This document shows, in pieces, positions 15,257 to 24,828 of a stretch of DNA of 64,000 nucleotides. Origin of the DNA: UBA2040 sp041751955 (GTDB lineage: Bacteria > Bacteroidota > Bacteroidia > Flavobacteriales_D > Crocinitomicaceae); the NCBI GenBank assembly GCA_041751955.1, contig JBGSIB010000005.1, forward strand, positions 1 through 64,000, written 5' to 3'. How positions within the stretch are numbered: the stretch's first letter is position 1; each line of letters starts with the position of its first letter. Position numbers and translations under genes: made by a program. A model generated the notes under the pieces. That model did not search any database. It was not told where the DNA came from and was given only the letters and a program-made list of their open reading frames with translations.

Positions 15257-17962
15257 ATGAAATTAATAAATCGACTTTTCGTAACCACGTCGTTTGCATT
15301 AATAACCTTGACAAATAGCTACGGTCAGCTTCCTGCCGTAACTCTTTGTTTAGGCGTTGATACAACGGTATGTCAAGGACAAACTGTAAATATTGTTGAT
15401 TGTGGAACTGGTGGCCCAACTAGTGGTCCAACATTAACAAATCCCACTAATGTAATTTTAAGCGATGACCAATGGAGTGCTGCTATTCCAATGGGATTCA
15501 GTTTTAGTTTTTACGGACAGACGTATACATCATGTTTGATTGGTTCAAATTGTTTGGTTTCTTTCAACCTTGCTAGTGCCGGAGGATATTGTCCTTGGGT
15601 ATTAAACGGAACACCACTTCCAACAAATACGGTTCCAGGAGGTCTGAATGCAGCGATGGGTTGTTATCAAGATTTAAATCCTGTTAATGCGGCTTCGGGT
15701 AGTATTCAATACCAAACGATTGGAACAGCTCCAAATCGAAAATTTATCGTTTTATATAAAGGAATCACGATGTTCTCTTGTACGCAAGATTGTAATTATT
15801 CGGCTTTTATTTTTTACGAAACAACGAACGTAATTGAATATCATCTTGGTAAAAAAGGAGAGTGTGGAAACTGGAATAGCAATCGTGCTATACAAGGAAA
15901 CATGAATGCAGCAGGAACAGTTGCTCACATCACGCCAGGAAGAAACAACACTGTTTGGACAGCACTCAATGATGGTAAAAGATTTACGCCAACAAGCCCA
16001 ACAAATACGAATGCTTATGCAATATCAACTATTCCCTATCAAGCTATTTCATCGGCAGGTGGAGCTTCTGGTTTGCAATGGAGGTCAACATTGAATCAGC
16101 AATGGGCATATACTCCCACATTAACTGTTACAAACGTTCCTCCTGGCACGACCGGATACTATTTGACAGGAACAGTCTGTGGAGCTTCAATTGGAGCGGT
16201 TTCCGATACCACTTGGATAACACGAACGAATGCTTCTGTAACAGCAGCATCAACTGATGATATTTGTGGTTCAGGACAAGGTTCAGTTACTGCTACACCG
16301 GGAGCGGGAGTTTTACCATTCACTTATTCTTGGCCAGCATTAGGTCAAAATACAGCAGCGGTTACGGGTGTAACCCCAGGAACATACACAGTCAATGCAA
16401 CAGACGCTAACGGATGTCCAGCAACAGCATCAACAACAGTTGGAAATACAGTTGCGACATCTTCAGGAACTACAACACAAGTCACTTGCTCTGGTGGAGC
16501 AGATGGTACTGCAACCGCAACCATGACACCACTAGGTACTAATACGACTTATTTATGGAATGATGCTTTAGCGCAAAGTACACAAACTGCGGTTGGTCTA
16601 ACAGCAGGAACTTATACTTGTACGATAACAAGTGATAACGGTTGTGTTGAAATCGTTACGGTAACTGTTACGGAAATTCCAGCTATTACCGCAAATATAA
16701 TTAACCAAGTTGATGTAAACTGCCATTCTTTGAATACAGGAATCATTAACTTAAGTGTTATAAATGGAACGGCACCGTATATTTATTCTTGGAGTGGTTC
16801 GGCTTCAACCACGGCAAACGCAAACGACTTGTTTGTAGGGCCGCAATCCGTTACCATTACAGACCAAAATAACTGTTCTGTTACATTAAATACTACGCTA
16901 AGTGAGCCACCTGCTTTGTATATCGACAGCATGGCAACCGATACGATGATTTGTTCTGAATCAAGTATTTTGATTGGTGCAGTGGGAATGGGAGGTTCTA
17001 CACCTTACATTTATACTTGGTATGAGAATGGTACACAAATTTCAAACTCTCAATATATCATGGTAGATCCTGTAAATTCAGGAACTCAATATGCGGTGGT
17101 TTTGTCTGAAGTTTGCGGAAGTCCTACAGATTCAGACACCTTGATGATTACATTCCTTCAAGATATCATTCCGATGGTCGTTCCTGACCCATATGAAGCT
17201 TGTGCTCCATATACCTTTAATTTTGCGAACATATCGGTGAATGGTGCGGATATCGCAACAACAACTTATGATTTCAGTAATGGTGAGTCGCAAACAGTTC
17301 CTTTGATGAACGATGTCAATCAATTATTTGAAATCGCAGGTTTTTATGATGTGACGATGACGATAACTTCAGTCTACGGATGTGTTTACACAGGTACTTT
17401 TCCTCAAATTATTTCCGCCTTGGAAAGACCTAAAGCAAGATTTAATATCTCTACCAATCCAACAACAATTTTCGAAACAAAAGTTGGAATGATTGATAAA
17501 TCAGAAGATGTTATCTCTTGGTTCTGGTATGCACCTGATGCCACTCCTTCAACTTCTACATTGCAAGAACCATTCTTTACTTTCCCATCAAAAGAAGGTA
17601 ACTATGAAATCAATTTGTTGGTGACATCATCTAAAGGTTGTATTGACTCAACAAAAGCAATATTGATTGTTAAAAGCGATATCATTGTTTATGCACCAAA
17701 TACTTTTACTCCTGATGGCGATCAATTCAATCAAAATTGGAAAGTTGTTACAGATGGATTAGATGGTCAAGATTGGCAGATTGAAGTTTATAACCGTTGG
17801 GGTGAAGTCGTATGGATTTCCAATGATTTGAATGCAGAATGGGACGGAACTTACGCAGGCAGAATTGTACCTCAAGGAGTTTACAATTGGAAAATGAGAG
17901 CGAAAAAAGTAGGTTCAGATGAACCACAAATATTCACCGGAAGCGTAATGATTATACGTTAA
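15257..17962 (+). CDS. Large secreted surface protein with SprB-like repeats and T9SS type B sorting domain
   Basis: 901 residues. A signal peptide (1-23, ending TNSYGQ) leads into a Cys-containing beta-rich N-terminal region (about 24-320). Three SprB/adhesin-like repeats follow at about 322-400, 404-476 and 477-553, recognisable by PFTYSWPALGQNT...TPGTYTVNATDANGC and its variants. An Ig-like unit and two PKD-like domains come next (about 640-810; the second contains PKARFNIST). The end is a complete gliding motility-associated C-terminal domain (about 812-901; APNTFTPDGDQFNQNW, VYNRWGEVVW, WDGTYAG, then GSVMIIR), which directs export by T9SS. It is predicted to be a surface or released adhesin-type protein. 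A -7-like CATCTTTG lies at 15227-15234. Monocistronic. Confidence 0.92.
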   Translation: MKLINRLFVTTSFALITLTNSYGQLPAVTLCLGVDTTVCQGQTVNIVDCGTGGPTSGPTLTNPTNVILSDDQWSAAIPMGFSFSFYGQTYTSCLIGSNCLVSFNLASAGGYCPWVLNGTPLPTNTVPGGLNAAMGCYQDLNPVNAASGSIQYQTIGTAPNRKFIVLYKGITMFSCTQDCNYSAFIFYETTNVIEYHLGKKGECGNWNSNRAIQGNMNAAGTVAHITPGRNNTVWTALNDGKRFTPTSPTNTNAYAISTIPYQAISSAGGASGLQWRSTLNQQWAYTPTLTVTNVPPGTTGYYLTGTVCGASIGAVSDTTWITRTNASVTAASTDDICGSGQGSVTATPGAGVLPFTYSWPALGQNTAAVTGVTPGTYTVNATDANGCPATASTTVGNTVATSSGTTTQVTCSGGADGTATATMTPLGTNTTYLWNDALAQSTQTAVGLTAGTYTCTITSDNGCVEIVTVTVTEIPAITANIINQVDVNCHSLNTGIINLSVINGTAPYIYSWSGSASTTANANDLFVGPQSVTITDQNNCSVTLNTTLSEPPALYIDSMATDTMICSESSILIGAVGMGGSTPYIYTWYENGTQISNSQYIMVDPVNSGTQYAVVLSEVCGSPTDSDTLMITFLQDIIPMVVPDPYEACAPYTFNFANISVNGADIATTTYDFSNGESQTVPLMNDVNQLFEIAGFYDVTMTITSVYGCVYTGTFPQIISALERPKARFNISTNPTTIFETKVGMIDKSEDVISWFWYAPDATPSTSTLQEPFFTFPSKEGNYEINLLVTSSKGCIDSTKAILIVKSDIIVYAPNTFTPDGDQFNQNWKVVTDGLDGQDWQIEVYNRWGEVVWISNDLNAEWDGTYAGRIVPQGVYNWKMRAKKVGSDEPQIFTGSVMIIR

Positions 17963-17984
17963 CCTATATTTTAAATTGACAACC

Positions 17985-18019
17985 AAAAAGGGAGATCCAT
18001 ATCGGGTGTCCTTTTTTTT
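17985..18019 (+). terminator. Probable intrinsic terminator
   Basis: AAAAAGGG (17985-17992) can pair with TCC plus the T run at 18009-18019, around an imperfect stem and loop. It lies 22 bases after the stop of the 901-residue protein. The stem is weaker than others in the window. Confidence 0.5.
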
Positions 18020-18032
18020 GGCTCGCCATTTG

Positions 18033-18040
18033 TATCTTTG
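18033..18040 (+). promoter_or_regulatory. -7 promoter box of the DUF4197 gene
   Basis: A perfect TATCTTTG lies 25 bases upstream of the ATG at 18066. The -33 position is occupied by a T-rich stretch; a TTTG at 18017-18020 is closer than the usual spacing. Confidence 0.6.
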
Positions 18041-18065
18041 TACTTATATTTGAAAAAACTAGAAA

Positions 18066-18800
18066 ATGAAAAAAATATTTATCGTTTGTGGAATCGTTGC
18101 CGGGTCATTGATTTCGTGTGATGTACTGAATGAAGTAGCCAATGAAGTTCTAACCACAGATGGAACTACTACACCATCTTTAACAAATACAGAAGTTATA
18201 TCTGGATTGAAAGAAGCCTTAACTGTCGGTATTAAAAATTCAGTGAATTTAACCTCAGTTACAGATGGATTTTTAGCGAATGCAGAGATTCGTTTGCCTT
18301 TCCCGCCAGATGCTTTGAAAGTTAAAGAAAAAGCATTAGAATTAGGCCTTTCTGGTCAAGTTGATAAATTTGAAACAACCTTGAACAGAGCAGCCGAGGA
18401 GGCAACGAAAGAAGCTTTACCTATTTTCATAAATGCCATTAAAGGAATGACCGTTTCGGATGGTTTTGCTATCTTGAACGGGGGAAATGGTGCAGCAACT
18501 AAATTTTTAAAGGACAATACAACTGCACAATTAACGGCTGCCTTTTCTCCCAAAGTTGCTGATGCAATCGCCAAAGTAAAACTGACAGATTATTGGGATC
18601 CATTGGCTGCCAAATACAATCAAGCCATGATTTTTACAGGCGGTGAAAAAGTAACGACTGATTTGAACGCTTTTGTTACCGCAAGAGCAATTGATGGACT
18701 TTTCACTATGGTAGAAAAAGAAGAAAACAAAATTCGTGTTGATCCTTTGGCTCGCGTATCCGATATCCTTGTAAAAGTATTTGGAAGCGTTAAACCATAA
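18066..18800 (+). CDS. DUF4197 family lipoprotein
   Basis: 244 residues. The lipobox GSLISC gives a lipidated Cys18, so it is a periplasm-facing lipoprotein. The DUF4197 family is recognised from ISGLKEALTVGIKNSV, ADGF/TDGFLANAEIRLPFP, AAEEATKEALPIFINAIKGM and the C-terminal TARAIDGLFTMVEKEENKIR. The molecular function of the family is unknown. A perfect -7 box precedes it. It ends two bases before the nucleoside phosphorylase start, so the two are likely co-transcribed. Confidence 0.88.
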   Translation: MKKIFIVCGIVAGSLISCDVLNEVANEVLTTDGTTTPSLTNTEVISGLKEALTVGIKNSVNLTSVTDGFLANAEIRLPFPPDALKVKEKALELGLSGQVDKFETTLNRAAEEATKEALPIFINAIKGMTVSDGFAILNGGNGAATKFLKDNTTAQLTAAFSPKVADAIAKVKLTDYWDPLAAKYNQAMIFTGGEKVTTDLNAFVTARAIDGLFTMVEKEENKIRVDPLARVSDILVKVFGSVKP

Positions 18801-18802
18801 GT

Positions 18803-19663
18803 ATGCCTTTTCAATCGTCTGAGTTAGTTCTCAATAACAAAAATCAAGTCTATCATTTGGGCTTGAGTGCCGAGCACATTTCAGACAAAATAATATTAGT
18901 AGGTGACCAAGACCGTGTGGAATTGGTCACCTCTTTTTTTGACAGTATCGAGCATCGCTCACAACATAGAGAATTTGTATGTCACACCGGAATATACAAA
19001 GGCAAGCGCTTGTCAGTTTTATCTACTGGAATTGGAACGGACAACATAGATATTGTTGTTAATGAGTTGGATATTCTGGCCAATATCAATCTTGAAACCA
19101 AAGAATTAAATGCCGAAAGAAAAAGTTTAGAAATGATTCGAATTGGAACTTGTGGCATACTTCAATCCAACATTCCAATTCATCAATACATTCTTTCAGA
19201 AATGGCGCTAGGCTTAGATAATGTTGCCCATTTTTATGATATTTCTTTCACTTCAAAAGAAAAAAATCTGCTTTCTGAAATAAAAAACCACTGTCCATTT
19301 CCTGAAAAAGTGGAACCTTACTTGATTTCATCAAACGCAGACTTAACGAATCGATTGGAAGGAGAAAAAGTCCATAAAGGAATAACTTTAACGGCGAGTG
19401 GATTCTACGGACCACAGGGAAGGAGTATACGTTTGCCTTTGAAAAATGAATGGCGAAAAACGCTGGAAAATTCAACCTTTCAAAATCATCCCATCACTAA
19501 TTTTGAGATGGAAAGTTCGGCGCTTTTCGCATTAGGACATGCATTAGGACACTCCTGTGCAACTATCTGTTTGGGTATAGCCAACAGACCAACTGGTGAT
19601 TTTTCGAAAGATTACTCGAAACCTATGAATGAATTAATTCAATACGTTCTAGATAGATTTTAA
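18803..19663 (+). CDS. Nucleoside phosphorylase (uridine phosphorylase-like)
   Basis: 286 residues, cytoplasmic. It is a PNP/UDP family fold: IILVGDQDRVELV near the N-terminus (the GDP-R phosphate-site motif in the form GDQDR), STGIGTDNIDIVVNEL, the substrate-site segment IRIGTCGILQ and the C-terminal FEMESSALFALGHALG. These enzymes split nucleosides with phosphate to the free base and (deoxy)ribose-1-phosphate. The EMESSALF motif fits uridine-type phosphorylases, but specificity is not certain. Its stop codon overlaps that of the convergent cutC in the shared tetranucleotide TTAA. Confidence 0.88.
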   Translation: MPFQSSELVLNNKNQVYHLGLSAEHISDKIILVGDQDRVELVTSFFDSIEHRSQHREFVCHTGIYKGKRLSVLSTGIGTDNIDIVVNELDILANINLETKELNAERKSLEMIRIGTCGILQSNIPIHQYILSEMALGLDNVAHFYDISFTSKEKNLLSEIKNHCPFPEKVEPYLISSNADLTNRLEGEKVHKGITLTASGFYGPQGRSIRLPLKNEWRKTLENSTFQNHPITNFEMESSALFALGHALGHSCATICLGIANRPTGDFSKDYSKPMNELIQYVLDRF

Positions 19664-20355
19664 GCTTTCAAAGCCGCTAACATTTCCGTTAGTTTCTTTT
19701 CACTTATTTGCAATCGATTGATGGAGAAACTTGAATTTTCTACAGCACCAGCTGCTGCCGCAGAAAAGTGAATGGCATCGGGTTGAATTTCTTTGGCTAA
19801 TCGAGCTATATTTCCTTGGTTTACTCCTCCTCCTATCATCAGTTCCAAATCATTACCAAAAACTTCCTTGATTTGCTTATAATTATCGAATCCTTGGTCC
19901 ACATTCGCCGTTCGACCAGAAGTTAAAACTCTTTTAAATCGAAAAAATTTGAGCACTTCCACCCCATTTTCCCAATTCGTCATTTCATCAAAAGCACGGT
20001 GAAAAGTAAGTTCCTTCTTTTTCGTCAACTTTCGAATTTCGCCTATTAAAGTTGTATCAATTTCTTTATTTTCCTTCAAAGCACCTACTACAAAACCAGT
20101 AACAGGCAAATCCATAAGCCCATGAATTTCAGCCAATAAGGTTTCTTTCTCTAAGTCGGAGTATGCAAATCCGCCGGCACGTGGACGAATTAAAACATGT
20201 GTTTCCAATTGTTGTTGCAAAGCCAAAAGGGTTAATCCGTTTGACGGCGTAGTTCCTCCAACTTCCAAATTGATACAAAGTTCCACACGATTAAAACCAT
20301 ATTTTTTCGCTAATAGAATCCCTTTCAAATCCGTCACACAAAGTTCCAGTTTCAT
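19660..20355 (-). CDS. cutC: CutC family protein
   Basis: 231 residues forming a TIM-barrel, cytoplasmic. The family is recognised from LELCVTDLKGILLAKK, GFNRVELCINLEVGGTTPS, VLIRPRAGGFAYSDLE, ELTFHRAFDE, VLTSGR and LMIGGGVNQGNI. CutC was first linked to copper tolerance, but the biochemical role remains unsettled. The gene is convergent with the nucleoside phosphorylase, with a 4-base overlap (TTAA) of stop codons and no room for a terminator. It is a single gene with 140 bases of divergent upstream region shared with recQ. Confidence 0.93.
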   Translation of the reverse strand: MKLELCVTDLKGILLAKKYGFNRVELCINLEVGGTTPSNGLTLLALQQQLETHVLIRPRAGGFAYSDLEKETLLAEIHGLMDLPVTGFVVGALKENKEIDTTLIGEIRKLTKKKELTFHRAFDEMTNWENGVEVLKFFRFKRVLTSGRTANVDQGFDNYKQIKEVFGNDLELMIGGGVNQGNIARLAKEIQPDAIHFSAAAAGAVENSSFSINRLQISEKKLTEMLAALKA

Positions 20356-20483
20356 GCTTTTTTTGTTGTAAATGTAATTAGATTTTCAGCTTGATTGGGC
20401 AAAATTTAATTTGTAGTTTATCCCTAAAAAAAATCTATTTCACTTTTTCTAATTCTACTTTTTCACTATCTTAAAGTAAAATA

Positions 20484-20491
20484 TACTTTTG
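20484..20491 (+). promoter_or_regulatory. -7 promoter box abutting the recQ start
   Basis: A perfect TACTTTTG ends only four bases (CAAC) before the recQ ATG at 20496. Transcription would start at or next to the start codon, implying a leaderless or nearly leaderless mRNA. Confidence 0.6.
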
Positions 20492-20495
20492 CAAC

Positions 20496-22307
20496 ATGGA
20501 GAAAAACCCGACGAAAATTCTCAAAGAATTCTTTGGTTACGATACTTTCAGAGATCAACAAGAAGAAATCGTACAAGCTGTTTTAGAAAAAAAAGATGCC
20601 TTGGTTTTGATGCCCACGGGAGGAGGAAAATCAATTTGCTTTCAAATCCCTAGTTTATTGTTGGATGGTATTACTTTGGTTATCTCTCCGTTGATTTCTT
20701 TGATGCAGGACCAAGTTCAGGCTCTAAAAGCAAATGGAATTCCTGCTGAATTTGTAAATAGCACGCAAGATTTCTTAACCAAAAATGAAATCCGTTCACA
20801 AGCTGAGAAAGGTCAACTAAAAATGCTTTATGTCGCTCCTGAAACTCTCTTCAGCAGCAGTGAAGATTGGATTTTGAATCTAAACTTGTCACTCGTTGCA
20901 ATCGATGAAGCACATTGTGTTTCGATGTGGGGACACGATTTCAGACCTGAATACACACAAATTTTCACCCTTCGAAAAAAACTAGATCATCTCCCTTTCA
21001 TAGGACTGACGGCCACAGCGGACAAACATACGCGCCGCGATATCGTTGAACATTTAGGTTTGAAAAATCCTCAAATCTTCTTGAGTTCATTTGACCGACC
21101 GAATATTTCTTTGAAAGTCAGAGGAAATTTGCCCAAGTCACGAAAAATGGATGAAATCATCGCTTATGTGAAAAACAGACAAAACGAAACGGGAATTATT
21201 TATTGTCTTTCGAGAAAAGAAACAGAGGAAATTGCGGCCGTTTTGAGTTCTGCTGGAATTAACACTTCCTATTACCACGCGGGAATGGAACATGGTGCAA
21301 GAGCCAAAGTTCAAGACGATTTTTTGAACGACAACGTTCAAGTCATTTGCGCGACAATAGCCTTTGGAATGGGAATTGACAAAAGCAACGTACGATTTGT
21401 TATTCATAACAATCTACCCAAGAATTTAGAAGGATATTATCAAGAAATTGGTCGTGCGGGCCGTGATGGATTGCCTTCTGAAGCTATTTTGTATTTCAAC
21501 TATCGCGATGTTAAATTGCTCAGTGATTTCGCAAAGGATAGCGCCCAAGAAGAAGTTTTATTGGAGAAATTGAATCGAATGGTTCAATATGCCGAGGCCG
21601 ATCATTGCAGAAGGAAGATACTCCTCTCCTATTTTTCGGAGAATTTAGGAAAAGATTGTCAAAACTGCGATGTTTGCTCAAATCCTCCTAAATATTTTGA
21701 TGGAACAAAACTTGCACAAATGGCGCTTTCTGCCGTGAAAAGATGTGAAGAAAACCTAGCGACACTCATGTTGATTGACACACTTAGAGGTGCTAAAACA
21801 GCGGAAATTTTTGAACGTGGATTGGATAAAGTAAAAACTTATGGTGTTGGTGCGCAACACTCTTGGAAAGAATGGTCGCATTATTTGATAGGAATGAAAA
21901 ATCAAGGGGTTTTTGAAATAGCTTATCACGAAAGAATGAACCTGAAAATCACGCCTTTTGGAGAAAATATTCTTTTTGGAAAACAAGATTTACATCTTTC
22001 ACATTTCATTGATTTAAAAGAAAACAAACCGCAAAAAGAGCCCAGAAAGGAAATTATTTTATCGTCTGATGAAATGTTGTTTGATCGTCTTCGGATGTTG
22101 CGGAAGAAGTTGGCAGTTCAAGCTAATGTTCCGCCTTACATTATTTTTAGTGATGTGAGTTTGCATGATATGGCTAATAAACTGCCTTCCAATTTGGATG
22201 AATTTCTGGAAGTGATTGGGGTTGGAAACGCCAAGGCTGAGCGATTTGGGAGGGACTTTTTGGCTTTAATTAAGGAGTTTGGTGAACGTGAAAGTGCAGT
22301 TCATTAA
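20496..22307 (+). CDS. recQ: ATP-dependent DNA helicase RecQ
   Basis: 603 residues, typical for bacterial RecQ; a 3'-5' helicase acting in recombination and fork repair. The order is complete: N-terminal motif with FGYDTFRDQQ, Walker A MPTGGGKS (39-46), DEAH box (137-140), LTATADKHTRR, the second RecA-like domain (IIYCLSRKETEE, YHAGMEHGAR, ATIAFGMGIDK, QEIGRAGRDG), a zinc site (Cys371, 388, 391, 394), a winged-helix RQC region (about 405-500) and a C-terminal HRDC domain (about 525-600). A -7 box lies four bases before the ATG. The stop overlaps the convergent DUF1059 gene in TTAA. Confidence 0.97.
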   Translation: MEKNPTKILKEFFGYDTFRDQQEEIVQAVLEKKDALVLMPTGGGKSICFQIPSLLLDGITLVISPLISLMQDQVQALKANGIPAEFVNSTQDFLTKNEIRSQAEKGQLKMLYVAPETLFSSSEDWILNLNLSLVAIDEAHCVSMWGHDFRPEYTQIFTLRKKLDHLPFIGLTATADKHTRRDIVEHLGLKNPQIFLSSFDRPNISLKVRGNLPKSRKMDEIIAYVKNRQNETGIIYCLSRKETEEIAAVLSSAGINTSYYHAGMEHGARAKVQDDFLNDNVQVICATIAFGMGIDKSNVRFVIHNNLPKNLEGYYQEIGRAGRDGLPSEAILYFNYRDVKLLSDFAKDSAQEEVLLEKLNRMVQYAEADHCRRKILLSYFSENLGKDCQNCDVCSNPPKYFDGTKLAQMALSAVKRCEENLATLMLIDTLRGAKTAEIFERGLDKVKTYGVGAQHSWKEWSHYLIGMKNQGVFEIAYHERMNLKITPFGENILFGKQDLHLSHFIDLKENKPQKEPRKEIILSSDEMLFDRLRMLRKKLAVQANVPPYIIFSDVSLHDMANKLPSNLDEFLEVIGVGNAKAERFGRDFLALIKEFGERESAVH

Positions 22308-22540
22308 TCTTCTGGCAAATTCTCAAACTCTCTTTTCTTACTTTCAAACCAAGCTTGCATTTCTTGAGGTGTTTCCAACTTTTCCATCATGTCTTGCATG
22401 GCAGCTAGATGATCCTTATCTTTTTTATGGTACATCTCCGTACCGTGTTTTTTGCTCATTTCGGCAATTTCTTCGAATGTGTTGGCACGAAATTCGAGTC
22501 CGCACGCGCCGCCCAGTTCTTCGCAAGTCATTGTTTTCAT
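22304..22540 (-). CDS. Small DUF1059-like protein
   Basis: 78 residues, soluble. The N-terminus MKTMTCEELGGACGLEFRA with Cys6 and Cys13, followed by TFEEIAEMSKKHGTEMYH, fits the short DUF1059 family. The C-terminal third (DKDHLAAMQDMMEKLETPQE) is an added helical, charged stretch. The function is unknown. Convergent with recQ, sharing the four bases TTAA between the two stop codons. Confidence 0.8.
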   Translation of the reverse strand: MKTMTCEELGGACGLEFRANTFEEIAEMSKKHGTEMYHKKDKDHLAAMQDMMEKLETPQEMQAWFESKKREFENLPED

Positions 22541-22596
22541 TGGTCTTGTTTTGTAAAGTTAGAAAAATCTTAAAAAAAGCCCCGATTAGACTAAAT

Positions 22597-24825
22597 TCAG
22601 TCCAACCAAATTTCATCCATAAACAACCAAGGCATATGCCCTGCGCCGTTCTGGCCTTCTGGGATATTGTCCATGCAATTTATCGTGACTTCAAGATATC
22701 TCGTTTTCTTTCCGAGGGAAATTTTCATCAATTCCTTATCAACTTTTGATTCCAGTGTTTTCCATTTCTTGCCATTTTTCGAATAGCGAAGACTTATTGT
22801 TTCTGGCAAATAAATCCATGAAGATGGAGCTGAAAGCATACTGATGTTCAGATCATTTACAAGTTTCTTGTTGTTTAAATCGAATTTCAACTGAACATCG
22901 CCTTCATTAAAACCCAACCATTCTTTTCCATTCCATGGACGCGCGCCTATTACTCCATCGCTTAAGGTCAATGCTCCTTTGCCCGGATAATAGGTGCTTG
23001 GACTTGGCGTAATTGTCCATGATTCGCCCAAAGTGCTGTGCTGCAAAATATGGAGACTGGACGTATCTTGTGTTGTTCCCGTTACGGTTTTGGCTTTGAT
23101 TTTTATCCAACGTGGACGAAGCGTTTTCTTTAAAACCACCGTGTTTCCATCTTTGAGCTGGAGTGATTCGTCAGATTTCAGATCGATATCTATTTTTTGC
23201 GCTGGATCAATCGTTTCGTAACTTACTTCTACTCCATCTGGACTTGAGGTAATCAAAGTTGTCATGTACAAAGCGGCAGTCGAAAAATTTGCTTTTTTTT
23301 CTTTCAAGCGAGGAAATTCATGCGTTTCCAGACGATTCAGAAAAGTTGCATAGTCTTGATTCGTACCCCAAAGCACTTCAGACAAAGCGATCATTCTCGG
23401 CAAAATCATGTATTCAACTTGCTCGAAATTATCGATGTATTCGGTCCATAGATTCGCTTGAGCACCGATAATTAGTCCTTGTTTGTCAGCTCTTAATTCT
23501 TCTGGAATTGGTTGGAAACTGTACACTTTTTCCAAAGTTGTGTAACCACCAATGGCCAAAGGCTCACCCTTTCTATCACTTTGATAATGATCAAAATAGC
23601 AGTGAGAACCGGGTGTCATAATCACCATATGATCTTGTTCAGCAGCCTCTATTCCACCTTTGATTCCACGCCACGACATAACCACGGCGTTCTGAGAAAG
23701 ACCACCTTCTAATATTTCATCCCAGCCGATTAAGGTCTTTCCTTTTCCTTGGAGGAATTTATCCATCTCTTTGATGAAAAAAGATTGCAACTGCTCTTCG
23801 TTTTTTAAATTGTGCTTTTCCATTTGAAGCTGACAATTGTCGCACGCTTTCCATGCTGTTTTTGGCGCTTCGTCACCGCCAATATGAATGTATTTTCCTG
23901 GGAAAAGTTCGACTACTTCAGACAAAATATTTTGTAAAAAAGTGATCGTTTCATCTTTGGAACAAAATACTTTTTCGAAAACACCCCACGTTTCAGCAAC
24001 TGGAACGCGAACACCATCGCAAGAATATTCTGGATACGCGGCCAAAGCGGCTCTTGCATGACCTGGCATTTCAATTTCTGGGATGACTTCAATAAATAAG
24101 TCGGCTGCATATGCTACAATTTCTTTGATCTGCTTTTGTGTATAGAATCCTTTGTGCTCAATTCCGTCATAAACTTGTGGATCAACTGAAGCATGACCTT
24201 TCAGAGTTTGAGCGCGAACGCTTCCAATCTCTGTTAACTTGGGATAACGCTTGATTTCAATGCGCCAACCCTGATCGTCTGTCAAATGCCAATGAAATTT
24301 ATTGAATTTGTAGCGCGCCATCCAATCCAAGTACTTTTTGACTTCCTCCACGGTAAAAAAATGCCGACTAACGTCCAAATGCATGCCGCGGTATTGAAAA
24401 TTAGGTTCATCGCTGATGGTAACATTTTGCAAATAATATTGACCTTCATTTTTTAAAATAAGCTGACGAAGCGTTTGAAAAGCATAAAATAGGGATGCAT
24501 CACTCGAATAGGAAATCTTAATTTTTTTATCAATTTTGATGGAATAACTGTCTGGCGGAGCATTCGTTAATCTTTGGAAAAGTACATCGCCACCCTCTGC
24601 GACAAACAAGGTATTTATTTTCAAATCATGGGGCAAATACCATTTTAAATAGTCTTGACCAGACATCGGTAAATCTTTGGTGGAAACCATTACCATTTCA
24701 CCAAAATAAAACTCGCCAGTCATACTTGTGTAATTCTGTGGATGGGGGAAAACAGGACAATCTTGCGCTATACCTAGGGTAACTGAAAATAGTAAAAGGG
24801 TGAAAAGTATATTTTTCAATGACAT
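22597..24825 (-). CDS. Beta-N-acetylhexosaminidase (GH20)
   Basis: 742 residues with a signal peptide (1-20, ending TLGIA before QDC), so it is periplasmic or outer-membrane associated. An N-terminal GH20b-like domain (about 23-135) precedes the catalytic TIM-barrel, which starts at FQYRGMHLDVSRHF and includes KFNKFHWHLTDDQGWR, EIEMPGHA and the Asp-Glu pair in IHIGGDEAPKTAW (Asp318-Glu319), used in substrate-assisted catalysis. The C-terminal 150-200 residues (from about 560) form beta-sandwich modules, the last probably carbohydrate-binding (WLFMDEIWLD end). It releases terminal GlcNAc or GalNAc. The BadF/GlcNAc-kinase-type gene begins three bases upstream in the same operon, which suggests that released amino sugar is phosphorylated. 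Confidence 0.94.
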   Translation of the reverse strand: MSLKNILFTLLLFSVTLGIAQDCPVFPHPQNYTSMTGEFYFGEMVMVSTKDLPMSGQDYLKWYLPHDLKINTLFVAEGGDVLFQRLTNAPPDSYSIKIDKKIKISYSSDASLFYAFQTLRQLILKNEGQYYLQNVTISDEPNFQYRGMHLDVSRHFFTVEEVKKYLDWMARYKFNKFHWHLTDDQGWRIEIKRYPKLTEIGSVRAQTLKGHASVDPQVYDGIEHKGFYTQKQIKEIVAYAADLFIEVIPEIEMPGHARAALAAYPEYSCDGVRVPVAETWGVFEKVFCSKDETITFLQNILSEVVELFPGKYIHIGGDEAPKTAWKACDNCQLQMEKHNLKNEEQLQSFFIKEMDKFLQGKGKTLIGWDEILEGGLSQNAVVMSWRGIKGGIEAAEQDHMVIMTPGSHCYFDHYQSDRKGEPLAIGGYTTLEKVYSFQPIPEELRADKQGLIIGAQANLWTEYIDNFEQVEYMILPRMIALSEVLWGTNQDYATFLNRLETHEFPRLKEKKANFSTAALYMTTLITSSPDGVEVSYETIDPAQKIDIDLKSDESLQLKDGNTVVLKKTLRPRWIKIKAKTVTGTTQDTSSLHILQHSTLGESWTITPSPSTYYPGKGALTLSDGVIGARPWNGKEWLGFNEGDVQLKFDLNNKKLVNDLNISMLSAPSSWIYLPETISLRYSKNGKKWKTLESKVDKELMKISLGKKTRYLEVTINCMDNIPEGQNGAGHMPWLFMDEIWLD

Positions 24826-24828
24826 GTT

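Noticed and set aside
22279..22749. 156-codon plus-strand ORF downstream of recQ
   Set aside because: Runs antisense through the DUF1059 gene and the end of the GH20 gene; no domain resemblance.
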